Shown one piece after another: positions 39,054 through 46,925 of a DNA stretch of 64,000 bases. The position numbers and the translations under genes were made by a program. The notes under the pieces were generated by a model that did not search any database, was not told the DNA's origin, and saw only the letters and a program-made list of their open reading frames with translations. Position 1 is the stretch's first letter, and every line of letters starts with the position of its first letter. The DNA comes from Lysobacterales bacterium 66-474 (GTDB lineage Bacteria > Pseudomonadota > Gammaproteobacteria > Xanthomonadales > Rhodanobacteraceae), in the NCBI GenBank assembly GCA_001899805.1, contig MKWP01000004.1:1-64000 (forward strand). The letters run 5' to 3'.

Positions 39054-39083
39054 AAACGCCCGGCGCAAGCCGGGCGTTTTTTT
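39054..39083 (+). terminator. rho-independent terminator of the psiF-like gene
   Basis: AACGCCCGGC-GCAA-GCCGGGCGTT forms a strong stem-loop directly followed by a run of seven T. Confidence 0.9.
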
Positions 39084-39171
39084 GCACGGAGGCCCACTCG
39101 CCGCGAGGGCGGCCAGTGCGGCGGTTGCTAGACTCTGCCGCCACTCACCGAATCCCCGAGGAACGAAACCC

Positions 39172-39849
39172 ATGCCATGGCTCCGCCAACTGCCGCGCTG
39201 GGCGTGGTTCGGCACCGGCGTGCTGGCCTTCATCGCCGGCCTCGTCAACGCGGTCGGCTACCTGGGATTCCGGCACGAGTCGATCAGCAACATGACCGGC
39301 AACGCCAGCCTGTTCGGCATCGCGCTGGGCCAGGCCAACGGCGGCGAAGCCTTGCATTGGGCATTCGCGATCGCGGCGTTCGTGCTGGGCACCATGCTGA
39401 GCGGCATGATCGTCCAGCAGAGCACCCTGAAACTGGGGCGGCGCTACGGCGTGGCACTGATGCTGGAGTCACTGCTGCTGTTCGTCGCCATTCCCATGCT
39501 CGACGCATCGAATTCGACGGGGCTTTACCTGGCTTCGACCGCGATGGGGTTGCAGAACGGCATGGTCAGCGCCTACAGCGGCGCGCTGATCCGGACGACC
39601 CACGTCACCGGCATCTTCACCGACCTCGGCATTTACCTCGGGCACCTGTTGCGCGGCCTGCCCGTGGACATGCTGCGCTTGCGGGTGTGCGTGGTGGTGG
39701 CTTCCACCTTCATGCTCGGCAGTGCCTTCGGAGCATTGTCCTTCGCGCACATGCAGCAACATGCGTTGCTGATACCCGCCCTGCTGACCGGGGCATGCGG
39801 CCTGGGCTATGGCGCGTATCGCCAATATTCCCTGGCCGGGGAACGCTAG
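39172..39849 (+). CDS. DUF1275 (YoaK-like) membrane protein
   Basis: The 225-residue protein has six or seven hydrophobic helices (for example WFGTGVLAFIAGLVNAVGYLGF, ALHWAFAIAAFVLGTMLSGMIV, LMLESLLLFVAIPML). The family stretch ISNMTGNASLFGIALG and VTGIFTDLGIYLGHLLRG are clear. It belongs to a widespread family of unknown, probably transport-like, function. The start at 39172 follows CCGAGGAACG. It is a single gene. Confidence 0.85.
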   Translation: MPWLRQLPRWAWFGTGVLAFIAGLVNAVGYLGFRHESISNMTGNASLFGIALGQANGGEALHWAFAIAAFVLGTMLSGMIVQQSTLKLGRRYGVALMLESLLLFVAIPMLDASNSTGLYLASTAMGLQNGMVSAYSGALIRTTHVTGIFTDLGIYLGHLLRGLPVDMLRLRVCVVVASTFMLGSAFGALSFAHMQQHALLIPALLTGACGLGYGAYRQYSLAGER

Positions 39850-39871
39850 GGCGGCGCATTCCGGACCGCCA

Positions 39872-40333
39872 TCAAGGCTTGGGCTTGAGGATCGTGCCGG
39901 TGCAACGTTTCGCGCCGCAGCGGCACACCCACAACTTCTTCATCTTCGCGGTGTGCGGCACGTCCAGCACGATGCCGTAGTCGTAGGTGAGTTCCTCGCC
40001 GGCCTTGATCGCGCGCCTCGATTCGATCAGCACCTTGTCGTGGCGCGCACCATCGACCTCCTCGATCCAGGCGCGGCAGTTGGGGGCACACGAATGGTTG
40101 ATCCAGCGCGCGCTGTTGCCGCCGACGTTGGCATCGACGATGTAGTCGTCGTTGAGGGTGAACAGGAAGGTGTGGCCGGTATCGGCACCATCGCCATACA
40201 GGCGGTCGGCTTCGGCATGGGTCAGCAAGCGGCCCTTGTACTGGATCAGCACGGTGCGTGCCGGAATGTCGATGGCGGCATACACGCCGTTGCCGTGGAT
40301 GGGCGAGCGGCGCACGATCAAGCGTCGGGTCAT
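39872..40333 (-). CDS. SET-domain protein lysine methyltransferase-like protein
   Basis: The 153-residue protein is almost only a SET domain. It shows SPIHGNGVYAAIDIPA (SAM-site start), the pseudoknot motif ARWINHSCAPNC, GEELTYDYGI with the catalytic Tyr, and a post-SET cysteine cluster CRCGAKRCTGTI. SET enzymes methylate lysines of proteins. They are typical of eukaryotes but also occur in bacteria, including symbionts and xanthomonads; the target here is unknown. It is a single gene between a DUF1275 gene and a divergent DUF488 gene. All key motifs are intact, so activity is plausible. Confidence 0.87.
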   Translation of the reverse strand: MTRRLIVRRSPIHGNGVYAAIDIPARTVLIQYKGRLLTHAEADRLYGDGADTGHTFLFTLNDDYIVDANVGGNSARWINHSCAPNCRAWIEEVDGARHDKVLIESRRAIKAGEELTYDYGIVLDVPHTAKMKKLWVCRCGAKRCTGTILKPKP

Positions 40334-40399
40334 GTCGAATCTTTCACGGACAAACGCCTATGATGCCGTGTCGTGTCCGGTATGCACAGAGGAAACGCG

Positions 40400-40774
40400 A
40401 TGACGGTGCTAATCAAGCGCGCCAACCTGCCTGCGGCAAAGTCCGATGGCGCGCGGGTCTTGATCGACCGGCTGTGGCCGCGCGGGCAGTCGAAGGAGAA
40501 ACTGCACCTGACCGTGTGGCTGCGCGACATCGCGCCTTCCACCGAACTGCGCAAGTGGTTCGGCCACGATCCGGCCAAGTGGGAAGAGTTCCGCAAACGC
40601 TATCGTGCCGAACTGGACGCCAATCCCGACGCGGTGGCCGAACTGCGCGGAATCGTCGGCGGGCACGCCACGACGACGCTGGTGTTCATGGCGCACGACG
40701 AGCAGCACTGCAACGCCGTGGTGCTCAAGGAATACCTCGGCGCACCGACACCGCGCAAACGCGCGAAGGCGTGA
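40400..40774 (+). CDS. DUF488-family protein
   Basis: The 124-residue protein shows the DUF488 pattern: VLIDRLWPRGQSKEKLHL, WLRDIAPSTELRKWFGHDPAKWEEFRKRY (outline) and TTLVFMAHDEQHCNAVVLKEYL. It is a small soluble protein of unknown function. AGAGGAAACG precedes the ATG at 40400. The next gene follows after 5 bp, so the two are probably co-transcribed. Confidence 0.87.
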   Translation: MTVLIKRANLPAAKSDGARVLIDRLWPRGQSKEKLHLTVWLRDIAPSTELRKWFGHDPAKWEEFRKRYRAELDANPDAVAELRGIVGGHATTTLVFMAHDEQHCNAVVLKEYLGAPTPRKRAKA

Positions 40775-40779
40775 CCCGC

Positions 40780-41310
40780 ATGCGACGCCTGCCGCTCTGG
40801 TTGTGCCTGTCCATGGCCCCGCTCGCGGCACTGGCCGCGCAAGGCTTCGTGCTCGACAGCCCGACACTGACGGCGGACGGCCGCATGCCGCTCGTGAATG
40901 TCTATACCCGATGCGGGGGCGGCAACCAGTCGCCGGCGTTGCGCTGGCACGATCCGCCTGCCGGAACGAAAAGCTACGCCGTCACGATGTACGACCCGGA
41001 CGCCGATTTCTGGCACTGGATCGCGTACGACATCGCGGTCGGCGCGCATGGACTCAACGCCGGCGCCGGTACGCCGCACAACGGCGACGCGCCGGGCGAC
41101 ACCGAGCAACCGCGCAACGACTTCGGCGACGCGGGTTATTCCGGGCCGTGCCCGCCACCCGGCAAGCCGCACCATTACGTGTTTACCGTGTACGCGCTCG
41201 ACGTTCCGGAACTCGGCATCCAGGCGCACTTCAGCCGCAAGGCGGCGCTGGCCGGGATCGAAAGACACGCGCTGGCGAAAGCCACATTGACGGTCGTCTG
41301 GGGCCGCTGA
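40780..41310 (+). CDS. secreted PEBP-family (YbhB/YbcL-like) protein
   Basis: The 176-residue protein has a signal peptide (RLPLWLCLSMAPLAALA) and a phosphatidylethanolamine-binding-protein domain. Landmarks are RCGGGNQSPALRWHDPPAGTKSYAVTMYDPDAD (outline), HWIAYDIA, GDAGYSGPCPPPGKPHHYVFTVYAL (outline). Bacterial YbhB/YbcL proteins bind small ligands; their role is not well known. A GTG 9 bp upstream is an alternative start that would overlap the DUF488 stop. Confidence 0.88.
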   Translation: MRRLPLWLCLSMAPLAALAAQGFVLDSPTLTADGRMPLVNVYTRCGGGNQSPALRWHDPPAGTKSYAVTMYDPDADFWHWIAYDIAVGAHGLNAGAGTPHNGDAPGDTEQPRNDFGDAGYSGPCPPPGKPHHYVFTVYALDVPELGIQAHFSRKAALAGIERHALAKATLTVVWGR

Positions 41311-41429
41311 GACTGCGTCCGGGCAGACCGTTCCGCTTCCCGCCACATCCAGGTGGTTCGCCCTCCGGATCGCCGGCGGCTTTCGGCGACCGCTAGAATC
41401 GTCGCGATCACGACTACGGCCCGGGAACG

Positions 41430-42206
41430 ATGCGGCGAATCCAGCGATTGATCACATGCCTGGCCCTTGCGGCGTCCGGTCTGGTTTCCCCGATCGCGAT
41501 GGCCGCGCCGCCCACGATCTTCGCCGCCGCCAGCCTGCAACCCGCGCTCGACCAGATGGCGCATGACGGCATGCTCGGGGCCCCGGCTCCCCGGCTGGTG
41601 TACGCGGCATCGTCCGCGCTGGCGCGCCAGATCGAGAACGGTGCGCCTGCCGACCTTTTCATCTCCGCCGACGAACGCTGGATGGACGACGCCGCACGAC
41701 ACGATGCCATCGTGCCGGCCACGCGCCGCGACCTGCTCGGCAATGCGCTGGTGCTGATCGCCCCGGCGCAGTCGCGCGTGAGCGTCGATCTCGGCCACGG
41801 CGCGGAACCCCTGCTGCAAGCGCTGGGCAAGGACGACCGTCTCGCGATCGCCCTGCCCGATTCGGTGCCGGCCGGGATCTACGCGAAGCAATCGCTGACG
41901 AAGTTCGGGTGGTGGAATGCACTGGAGCCGCGCATGGCGATGAGCCGCGACGTGCGCGCGGCATTGAACCTCGTGGCACTGCGGCAATGCCCGCTCGGCA
42001 TCGTGTACCGCTCCGATGCGGTATCCGAACCGCGCGTGCGCGTGGTCGCAACCTTTCCCGCCGACAGCCACAAGCCCATCGTGTATCCGATCGCGATCGT
42101 GAAAGGCCATGACGGCGCGCCGGCACGTGCGTTGCTGGATGCGCTGCAATCGGAACCTGCACGCGACGTGTTCCGGCACTGGGGCTTCGACGTGCTGGCG
42201 CACTGA
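41430..42206 (+). CDS. modA: molybdate ABC transporter substrate-binding protein
   Basis: The 258-residue protein has a signal peptide ending near residue 25 (IAMAA). The ModA fold follows: IFAAASLQPALDQMA, YAASSALARQIENGAPADLFISADERWMD (outline), IALPDSVPAGIYAKQSL and LGIVYRSDAVSEPRV. The two serines of AASL and SSA fit the anion site. It binds molybdate in the periplasm. modB and modC follow at once. Confidence 0.92.
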   Translation: MRRIQRLITCLALAASGLVSPIAMAAPPTIFAAASLQPALDQMAHDGMLGAPAPRLVYAASSALARQIENGAPADLFISADERWMDDAARHDAIVPATRRDLLGNALVLIAPAQSRVSVDLGHGAEPLLQALGKDDRLAIALPDSVPAGIYAKQSLTKFGWWNALEPRMAMSRDVRAALNLVALRQCPLGIVYRSDAVSEPRVRVVATFPADSHKPIVYPIAIVKGHDGAPARALLDALQSEPARDVFRHWGFDVLAH

Positions 42207-42208
42207 CG

Positions 42209-42904
42209 ATGCCGCTCGACCATGCCGAAGCCGTCGCGCTGGCCTTGAGCTTCAAGGTCTCGCTGGTCGGCGTGTTCGCATCGCTGCCGTTCGCGCTCGG
42301 CTGTGCGTGGTTGCTGGCGCGCACCCGCTTCTTCGGCAAACCGCTGTTCGAGGGATTGCTGCTGCTGCCGTTGATCCTGCCGCCGGTGGTGACCGGCTAC
42401 GTCCTGCTGATCGTGTTCGGCCATCACGGCGCGATCGGACGACTGCTCGATGCGGCGGGTTTGTCCATCGCGTTCCGCTGGAGCGGGGCAGCGCTGGCCG
42501 CTGCGGTGATGGCATTCCCGCTGCTGGTGGTGGCGTTGCGCAATGCCTTCGAGTCGGTGGACCGCAAACTGGAAAACGCGGCCGCCACGCTGGGCGCGGG
42601 ACCCTGGCGAATCTTCTTCGGCATCACCCTGCCACTGTCGGTGCGGGGCCTGGTCGCCGGCCTCGCGCTGGCGTTCGCGCGTGCATTCGGCGAGTTCGGC
42701 GCCACCATCACCTTCGTGTCGTCGATCCCCGGCCAGACCCGCACGTTGCCGATCGCGCTGTACGAATTGATCTCGACGCCCGGTGGCGAGGGTGGTGCGC
42801 TGCGGCTCACGCTGGTCGCGGTGACCGTGGCGTTGCTGGCCTCGCTGGTTGCCGCGCTGATGCTGTTGCGCGGCCGATCCCGTCCATCGGAAATCGAGGC
42901 ATGA
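42209..42904 (+). CDS. modB: molybdate ABC transporter permease
   Basis: The 231-residue protein has five or six transmembrane helices and the permease EAA loop (ENAAATLGAGPWRIFFGITLP, outline). Typical ModB stretches are LLLPLILPPVVTGYVLLI and RAFGEFGATITFVSSIPGQTRTLPIALY (outline). It starts 2 bp after modA and overlaps modC by 4 bp. Confidence 0.94.
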   Translation: MPLDHAEAVALALSFKVSLVGVFASLPFALGCAWLLARTRFFGKPLFEGLLLLPLILPPVVTGYVLLIVFGHHGAIGRLLDAAGLSIAFRWSGAALAAAVMAFPLLVVALRNAFESVDRKLENAAATLGAGPWRIFFGITLPLSVRGLVAGLALAFARAFGEFGATITFVSSIPGQTRTLPIALYELISTPGGEGGALRLTLVAVTVALLASLVAALMLLRGRSRPSEIEA

Positions 42905-43611
42905 TCGACCTCGACCTGGCGCTGCAGCGCGGCGAGTTCTCGCTGGAGCTTGCGATCACGACCCCGCTGCGCGCGCTGGCACTGTTCGGGCCTTCCGGTT
43001 GCGGCAAGACTTCGACCCTGCTCGCGATGGCGGGACTGCTGCATCCGCGACGCGGGCGCATGGCCATCGACGACCACGTCCTGTTCGACAGCGCTGCCGG
43101 CATCGACTTGCCAGCCGCGCATCGCAATCTCGGCGTGGTGTTCCAGGACGCGCGCCTGTTTCCGAACATGAGCGTGCGCGACAACCTGCGCTACGGCATG
43201 CCGCGCGGCGCGGCGCCCGCTGCATTCGACGATGCCGTGTCGCTGCTCGGCTTGTCCACGCTGCTCAAGCACAAACCCGGCCAGCTTTCGGGCGGCCAGG
43301 CCCGGCGCGTCGCGATCGGCCGCGCGTTGCTGCGCCGGCCTCGTGCGCTGCTGCTCGACGAGCCACTCGCCAACCTGCACCGCGAAGCGCGCGCGGAAGT
43401 GCTGCAGCACCTGGTGAGGCTCAAGCAGGAGTTCGCGCTGACCACCGTGATGGTCAGCCACCAGCACGACGAAGTCGCCGCGTTGGCGGACGCCGTGGCC
43501 CTCATCGACGACGGCCGCCTCGCGGCCTTGCAGGACATCGCCGAGTTCCGTGCCACGCCGGCCGCGCCGTATGCCGCAACCACCGCGCCCGACCGCTGCG
43601 CGGCGCGCTAA
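42901..43611 (+). CDS. modC: molybdate ABC transporter ATP-binding protein, short form
   Basis: The 236-residue protein has the Walker A motif GPSGCGKTS, Q-loop VVFQDARLFPNMSV, signature LSGGQARRVAIGRALL, Walker B ALLLDEPLAN and the switch histidine in VMVSHQHDE. E. coli ModC has about 350 residues with a C-terminal TOBE (molybdate-binding) domain. That domain is absent here, so feedback by bound molybdate would be lost. The first strand is short and the start at 42901 overlaps modB. Confidence 0.9.
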   Translation: MIDLDLALQRGEFSLELAITTPLRALALFGPSGCGKTSTLLAMAGLLHPRRGRMAIDDHVLFDSAAGIDLPAAHRNLGVVFQDARLFPNMSVRDNLRYGMPRGAAPAAFDDAVSLLGLSTLLKHKPGQLSGGQARRVAIGRALLRRPRALLLDEPLANLHREARAEVLQHLVRLKQEFALTTVMVSHQHDEVAALADAVALIDDGRLAALQDIAEFRATPAAPYAATTAPDRCAAR

Positions 43612-43655
43612 AGTAGCCGGACGCAAAACGACCACGCCTCGACAGGAGCCGGCCG

Positions 43656-44153
43656 ATGTCCACGCACCCGACCTTCCGTTGCCTTCGCGCCGTCGCCGCC
43701 ATCGGCTTGCTGGCCGCGACCGCGCTGCTTGGCGCCTGCACGAGCATGGGCACCAAGCTGCAACCGCCCACCGCCAGCATCCAGCAGCTCACCGTAAATT
43801 CCGACGGCGCATGGGCGGTGGTGGTGCGCTTCCAGAACTACAGCTATGACACCGGCATGCACGTCTATGCGATCGACGCCGACCTCACCCTCGACGGCAA
43901 ACCGGCCGGGCACGTCGCGCTCTCGCCCGCGCTCGACATCCCTGCGATGGATGCCGACGTCGGAACCGTGACGCTCAAGCCCGATGCCGCCGGCGCGGCC
44001 GCGCTGGTCGCCGCAAAACGCAATGCCGTCCAATACGAACTCAAGGGCACGCTGTCGGTCGGCAAGGGCGAAAAGGGCGGCGCGCAACCGTTCAAACTGG
44101 ACGGCAAGGGCTACATCTCGCCGGTGCCGGGGGTTTCGAACATCTGGCGATGA
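43656..44153 (+). CDS. LEA-type-2-like lipoprotein
   Basis: The 165-residue protein has a lipoprotein signal (LLAATALLGAC, Cys near residue 28) and one beta-sandwich domain resembling the LEA type 2 / WHy fold (VVVRFQNYSYDTGMHVYAIDADLTLDG outline, YELKGTLSVG). Such lipoproteins are common in xanthomonads; no function is assigned. It lies downstream of modC with its own ribosome binding site region (ACAGGAG). Confidence 0.7.
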   Translation: MSTHPTFRCLRAVAAIGLLAATALLGACTSMGTKLQPPTASIQQLTVNSDGAWAVVVRFQNYSYDTGMHVYAIDADLTLDGKPAGHVALSPALDIPAMDADVGTVTLKPDAAGAAALVAAKRNAVQYELKGTLSVGKGEKGGAQPFKLDGKGYISPVPGVSNIWR

Positions 44154-44325
44154 GAAATCTTCGCGACGCTACTGCGCTCGGCAGCTTGCGCGCCGGCGGT
44201 GCTCGCAATGCTCACGTACTGGCGTGTACGCTCCGCTTGCTGCGCTCCGGCGTCACGCAAGCTGCCTTCGCTCGCGACGCGCGGCGAAGATTTCTTCCCT
44301 TCGGCCATTTGCACGGATGGACACC

Positions 44326-46119
44326 ATGACCACTCACTACACCGCCCCGCTCGCCGACATCCGCTTCTGTCTGTACGACCTGCTGGATGTCGAAAAGCAG
44401 TTCGCGAAACTGCCCGGTTGCGAATCGCTGAACCGCGAACTCATCGATGCGGTGCTGGACGAGGCCGCGAGGTTTTCGCAGACCGTGCTGGCACCGTTGA
44501 ACGAAGTTGGTGATCGCGAGGGTTGCACGTTCGACAAGCAGACCGGTGCGGTGCAAACCCCGCAAGGCTTCAAGCGCGCCTACGACCAATACGTCGAAGG
44601 CGGCTGGGCGGGACTCACCGCGCCGGAAGCATTCGGCGGACAAGGCCTGCCGGAAACCATCGGCGCACCGGTCAAGGAAATGATCGACTCGGCCAACCTC
44701 GCCTGGGGCACCTATCCGCTGCTTTCGCACGGCGCCACCGAGGCGTTGCGCGTGCACGGCGAGGACTGGCAGAAACAAGCGTTCCTGAAACCCATCGTGT
44801 CGGGCGCCTGGACCGGCACCATGTGCCTGACCGAACCGCATTGCGGCTCCGACCTCGGGCTGTTGAAGACCCGCGCCGAACCGAACGAGGATGGCAGTTT
44901 TGCCATCAGCGGCACCAAGATCTTCATCACCGCGGGCGAGCACGACTTCACCGGCAACATCGTGCACCTCGTGCTCGCGCGCCTGCCGGACGCACCGAAA
45001 GGCGTGAAAGGCATCTCCCTGTTCATCGTGCCGAAGCTCAAGGTGGGCAAGGACGGCAAGGCGGGCGAACCCAACGCGGTGCGCTGCGGCGCGATCGAGC
45101 ACAAGATGGGCCTGAAGGGTTCCGCGACCTGCGTGATGAACTTCGACGGCGCGCAGGGCTGGCTGATCGACGAGGCCAACAAGGGCCTCAACGCGATGTT
45201 CACCATGATGAATACCGCGCGGCTCGCGGTCGGACTGCAAGGCCTCGCGCTGAGCGAACGCGCGTACCAGAACGCGCTGTCCTACGCACGCGAACGCCTG
45301 CAGATGCGTGCGTTGTCGGGCGCGAAGTTTCCCGACAAACCGGCCGACCCGCTGATCGTGCACGGCGACATCCGCCGCATGCTGCTGACGCAAAAATCGC
45401 TGATCGAAGGCGGCCGCGCGCTGGGCCTGTACGCCGCGACCCTGGTGGACATCCAGCATCGTTTGACGGACGCAAGCGAAGTGAAGCGCGCCGAAATACT
45501 GGTGTCGTTCCTCACGCCGATCGTGAAAGCGATGCTCACCGAGAACGCCAACGAATGCACCAGCCTCGCGCTGCAGGTCTACGGCGGCCACGGCTACATC
45601 GCCGAACAGGGCATGGAGCAATACGCGCGCGATGCGCGGATCACCACCATCTACGAAGGGACCACCGGCATCCAGGCGCTGGACCTGCTCGGCCGCAAGA
45701 TCATGCAGCAGCAAGGCGAGGGGCTGCGGCTTTTCCTTGAACACCTCGCCGCGTTCTGTGCGCAACAGGCGAGCGACGCCGCCACGAAGGAGTTCATCCC
45801 GAAGTTGTCGGCGCTGGCCAGGGAATGGGGCGAGGTCACACAGGGGCTCGGCAAACGCGCCATTTCCAACCCGGATGAAATCGGCGCGGCGGCATTCGAT
45901 TACCTGATGTATTCGGGCTACGTCGCGCTGGCCTACGCATGGGCGCGCAGCGTCGCCGCGGCGGAAATCTCGTCGCACCCGGAAGACTTCAAGCAAGCCA
46001 AGCGGCTGACCGCGCGCTTCTATTTCGATCGCATCCTGCCGCGCACGCGCACGCATCTCGCCGCGATGCAGGCCGAAGGAGACAGCGTGTTCGCGATGCC
46101 TGATGCGTTGTTCGGGTGA
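44326..46119 (+). CDS. acyl-CoA dehydrogenase (large, DmdC-like form)
   Basis: The 597-residue protein is a long-form acyl-CoA dehydrogenase. Landmarks are GGWAGLTAPEAFGGQGLP, TGTMCLTEPHCGSDLGLLKT (FAD/substrate loop), ISGTKIFITAGEHDF, CVMNFDGAQGWLI, LQVYGGHGYIAEQGMEQYARDARITTIYEGTTGIQALDLLGRK (outline, FAD and active-site region) and a C-terminal helical domain. This length fits the group that includes DmdC and other FadE-like enzymes. The substrate is unknown. The start could also be an ATG 9 bp upstream. Confidence 0.9.
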   Translation: MTTHYTAPLADIRFCLYDLLDVEKQFAKLPGCESLNRELIDAVLDEAARFSQTVLAPLNEVGDREGCTFDKQTGAVQTPQGFKRAYDQYVEGGWAGLTAPEAFGGQGLPETIGAPVKEMIDSANLAWGTYPLLSHGATEALRVHGEDWQKQAFLKPIVSGAWTGTMCLTEPHCGSDLGLLKTRAEPNEDGSFAISGTKIFITAGEHDFTGNIVHLVLARLPDAPKGVKGISLFIVPKLKVGKDGKAGEPNAVRCGAIEHKMGLKGSATCVMNFDGAQGWLIDEANKGLNAMFTMMNTARLAVGLQGLALSERAYQNALSYARERLQMRALSGAKFPDKPADPLIVHGDIRRMLLTQKSLIEGGRALGLYAATLVDIQHRLTDASEVKRAEILVSFLTPIVKAMLTENANECTSLALQVYGGHGYIAEQGMEQYARDARITTIYEGTTGIQALDLLGRKIMQQQGEGLRLFLEHLAAFCAQQASDAATKEFIPKLSALAREWGEVTQGLGKRAISNPDEIGAAAFDYLMYSGYVALAYAWARSVAAAEISSHPEDFKQAKRLTARFYFDRILPRTRTHLAAMQAEGDSVFAMPDALFG

Positions 46120-46155
46120 GCCAGCGGTCTCGTCAAGCCGGAGTGTTTTTCTTGT

Positions 46156-46263
46156 CGTCATTCCGGGGCTGCTCGCGGCCGCGCTGCGAGCAGAACCCGG
46201 AATCGGTCCTGAAGATATGGAAAACCGATTCCGGGTTCCGCCTTCGGCGGCCCCGGAATGACG
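46156..46263. repeat. 108-bp palindromic REP-like element
   Basis: The outer ends CGTCATTCCGGGGC and GCCCCGGAATGACG are perfect inverted repeats. Inside are two more stems: GCTCGCGGCC...GCGAGC and GAACCCGGAATCGG/CCGATTCCGGGTTC. The same outer ends occur at 55415-55467. The element ends just before the GNAT gene. Confidence 0.7.
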
Positions 46264-46290
46264 ATCAATAAAATGGTCGCGGTGTCAAAA

Positions 46291-46770
46291 ATGCGCAAGC
46301 ACTCCATCACCATCCGCCCCGCAACCCCCGGCGACACTGATTTCATCCTGTCGCTGGTGCCCCGCTTCGCATCCTTCGACTTGCCCCACGGACGGCGCAA
46401 GCGCGAAACCCTGGCCGCGATCCACGCCGACATCGAACGCGCCTTGCGTGAGACGCCACCCGGCGATCACTTTTTCGTGGCCGAAGAAACGGATGGGCGA
46501 TCTGCCGGTTTCCTGCACCTGCAGGTGCAGCGCGATTTCTTCTCCGGCATGCGTGCGTGCCACGTGGCCGATCTCGCGGTGGTGCCTTCCCGCGAAGGCC
46601 GCGGCATCGGCCGCGCGTTGCTTGCCCACGCCGAAAAATGGGCAAGGGAGAACCGTTGCAAACTCCTGACCCTCAGCGTGTTTCCCGGCAACACACGTGC
46701 CCGCGCGTTGTACGAGCGCGCCGGCTTCGCCCCCGACTTGCTGCGGATGGCCAAGCCGTTGGGCCGCTGA
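46291..46770 (+). CDS. GNAT-family N-acetyltransferase
   Basis: The 159-residue protein has the GNAT order of motifs: ITIRPATPGDTDFILSLVP (beta1-alpha1), HFFVAEETDGRSAGFLHLQV, DLAVVPSREGRGIGRALLAHAEKWA (outline, acetyl-CoA loop RxGxGxA as REGRGIGRA) and LSVFPGNTRARALYERAGF. It acetylates an unknown small molecule or protein. The start at 46291 (MRKHS) is chosen because the open frame upstream begins inside the REP-like element; 46273 or 46258 are alternatives. Confidence 0.85.
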   Translation: MRKHSITIRPATPGDTDFILSLVPRFASFDLPHGRRKRETLAAIHADIERALRETPPGDHFFVAEETDGRSAGFLHLQVQRDFFSGMRACHVADLAVVPSREGRGIGRALLAHAEKWARENRCKLLTLSVFPGNTRARALYERAGFAPDLLRMAKPLGR

Positions 46771-46788
46771 ATCGCACCTCGGAAAAAA

Positions 46789-46804
46789 CGTGACACTGTT
46801 CACA
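46789..46804 (+). promoter_or_regulatory. CRP/Clp-like operator upstream of the first TIR-TPR cassette
   Basis: CGTGACACTGTTCACA matches the CRP consensus TGTGA-N6-TCACA at nine of ten key positions. It is about 121 bp before the start codon at 46926. A TATTTT -10-like box lies at about 46813. Confidence 0.55.
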
Positions 46805-46925
46805 TTTGGTGCTATTTTCCGCCCCGCGAACCGCTCGTAACGGTTTGCGGCGACCCGCCAGCGCACCCGCGCTCGACGATCGCGTCCTGCCAGGGATGGT
46901 TTGACGTTTTCGCAGCGGTGGCGCC

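Noticed and set aside
44154-44320. GC-rich stretch with repeated GCTCGC/GCGACG words before the acyl-CoA dehydrogenase
   Set aside because: It looks like an intergenic repeat, but I could not define clear units or a second copy.
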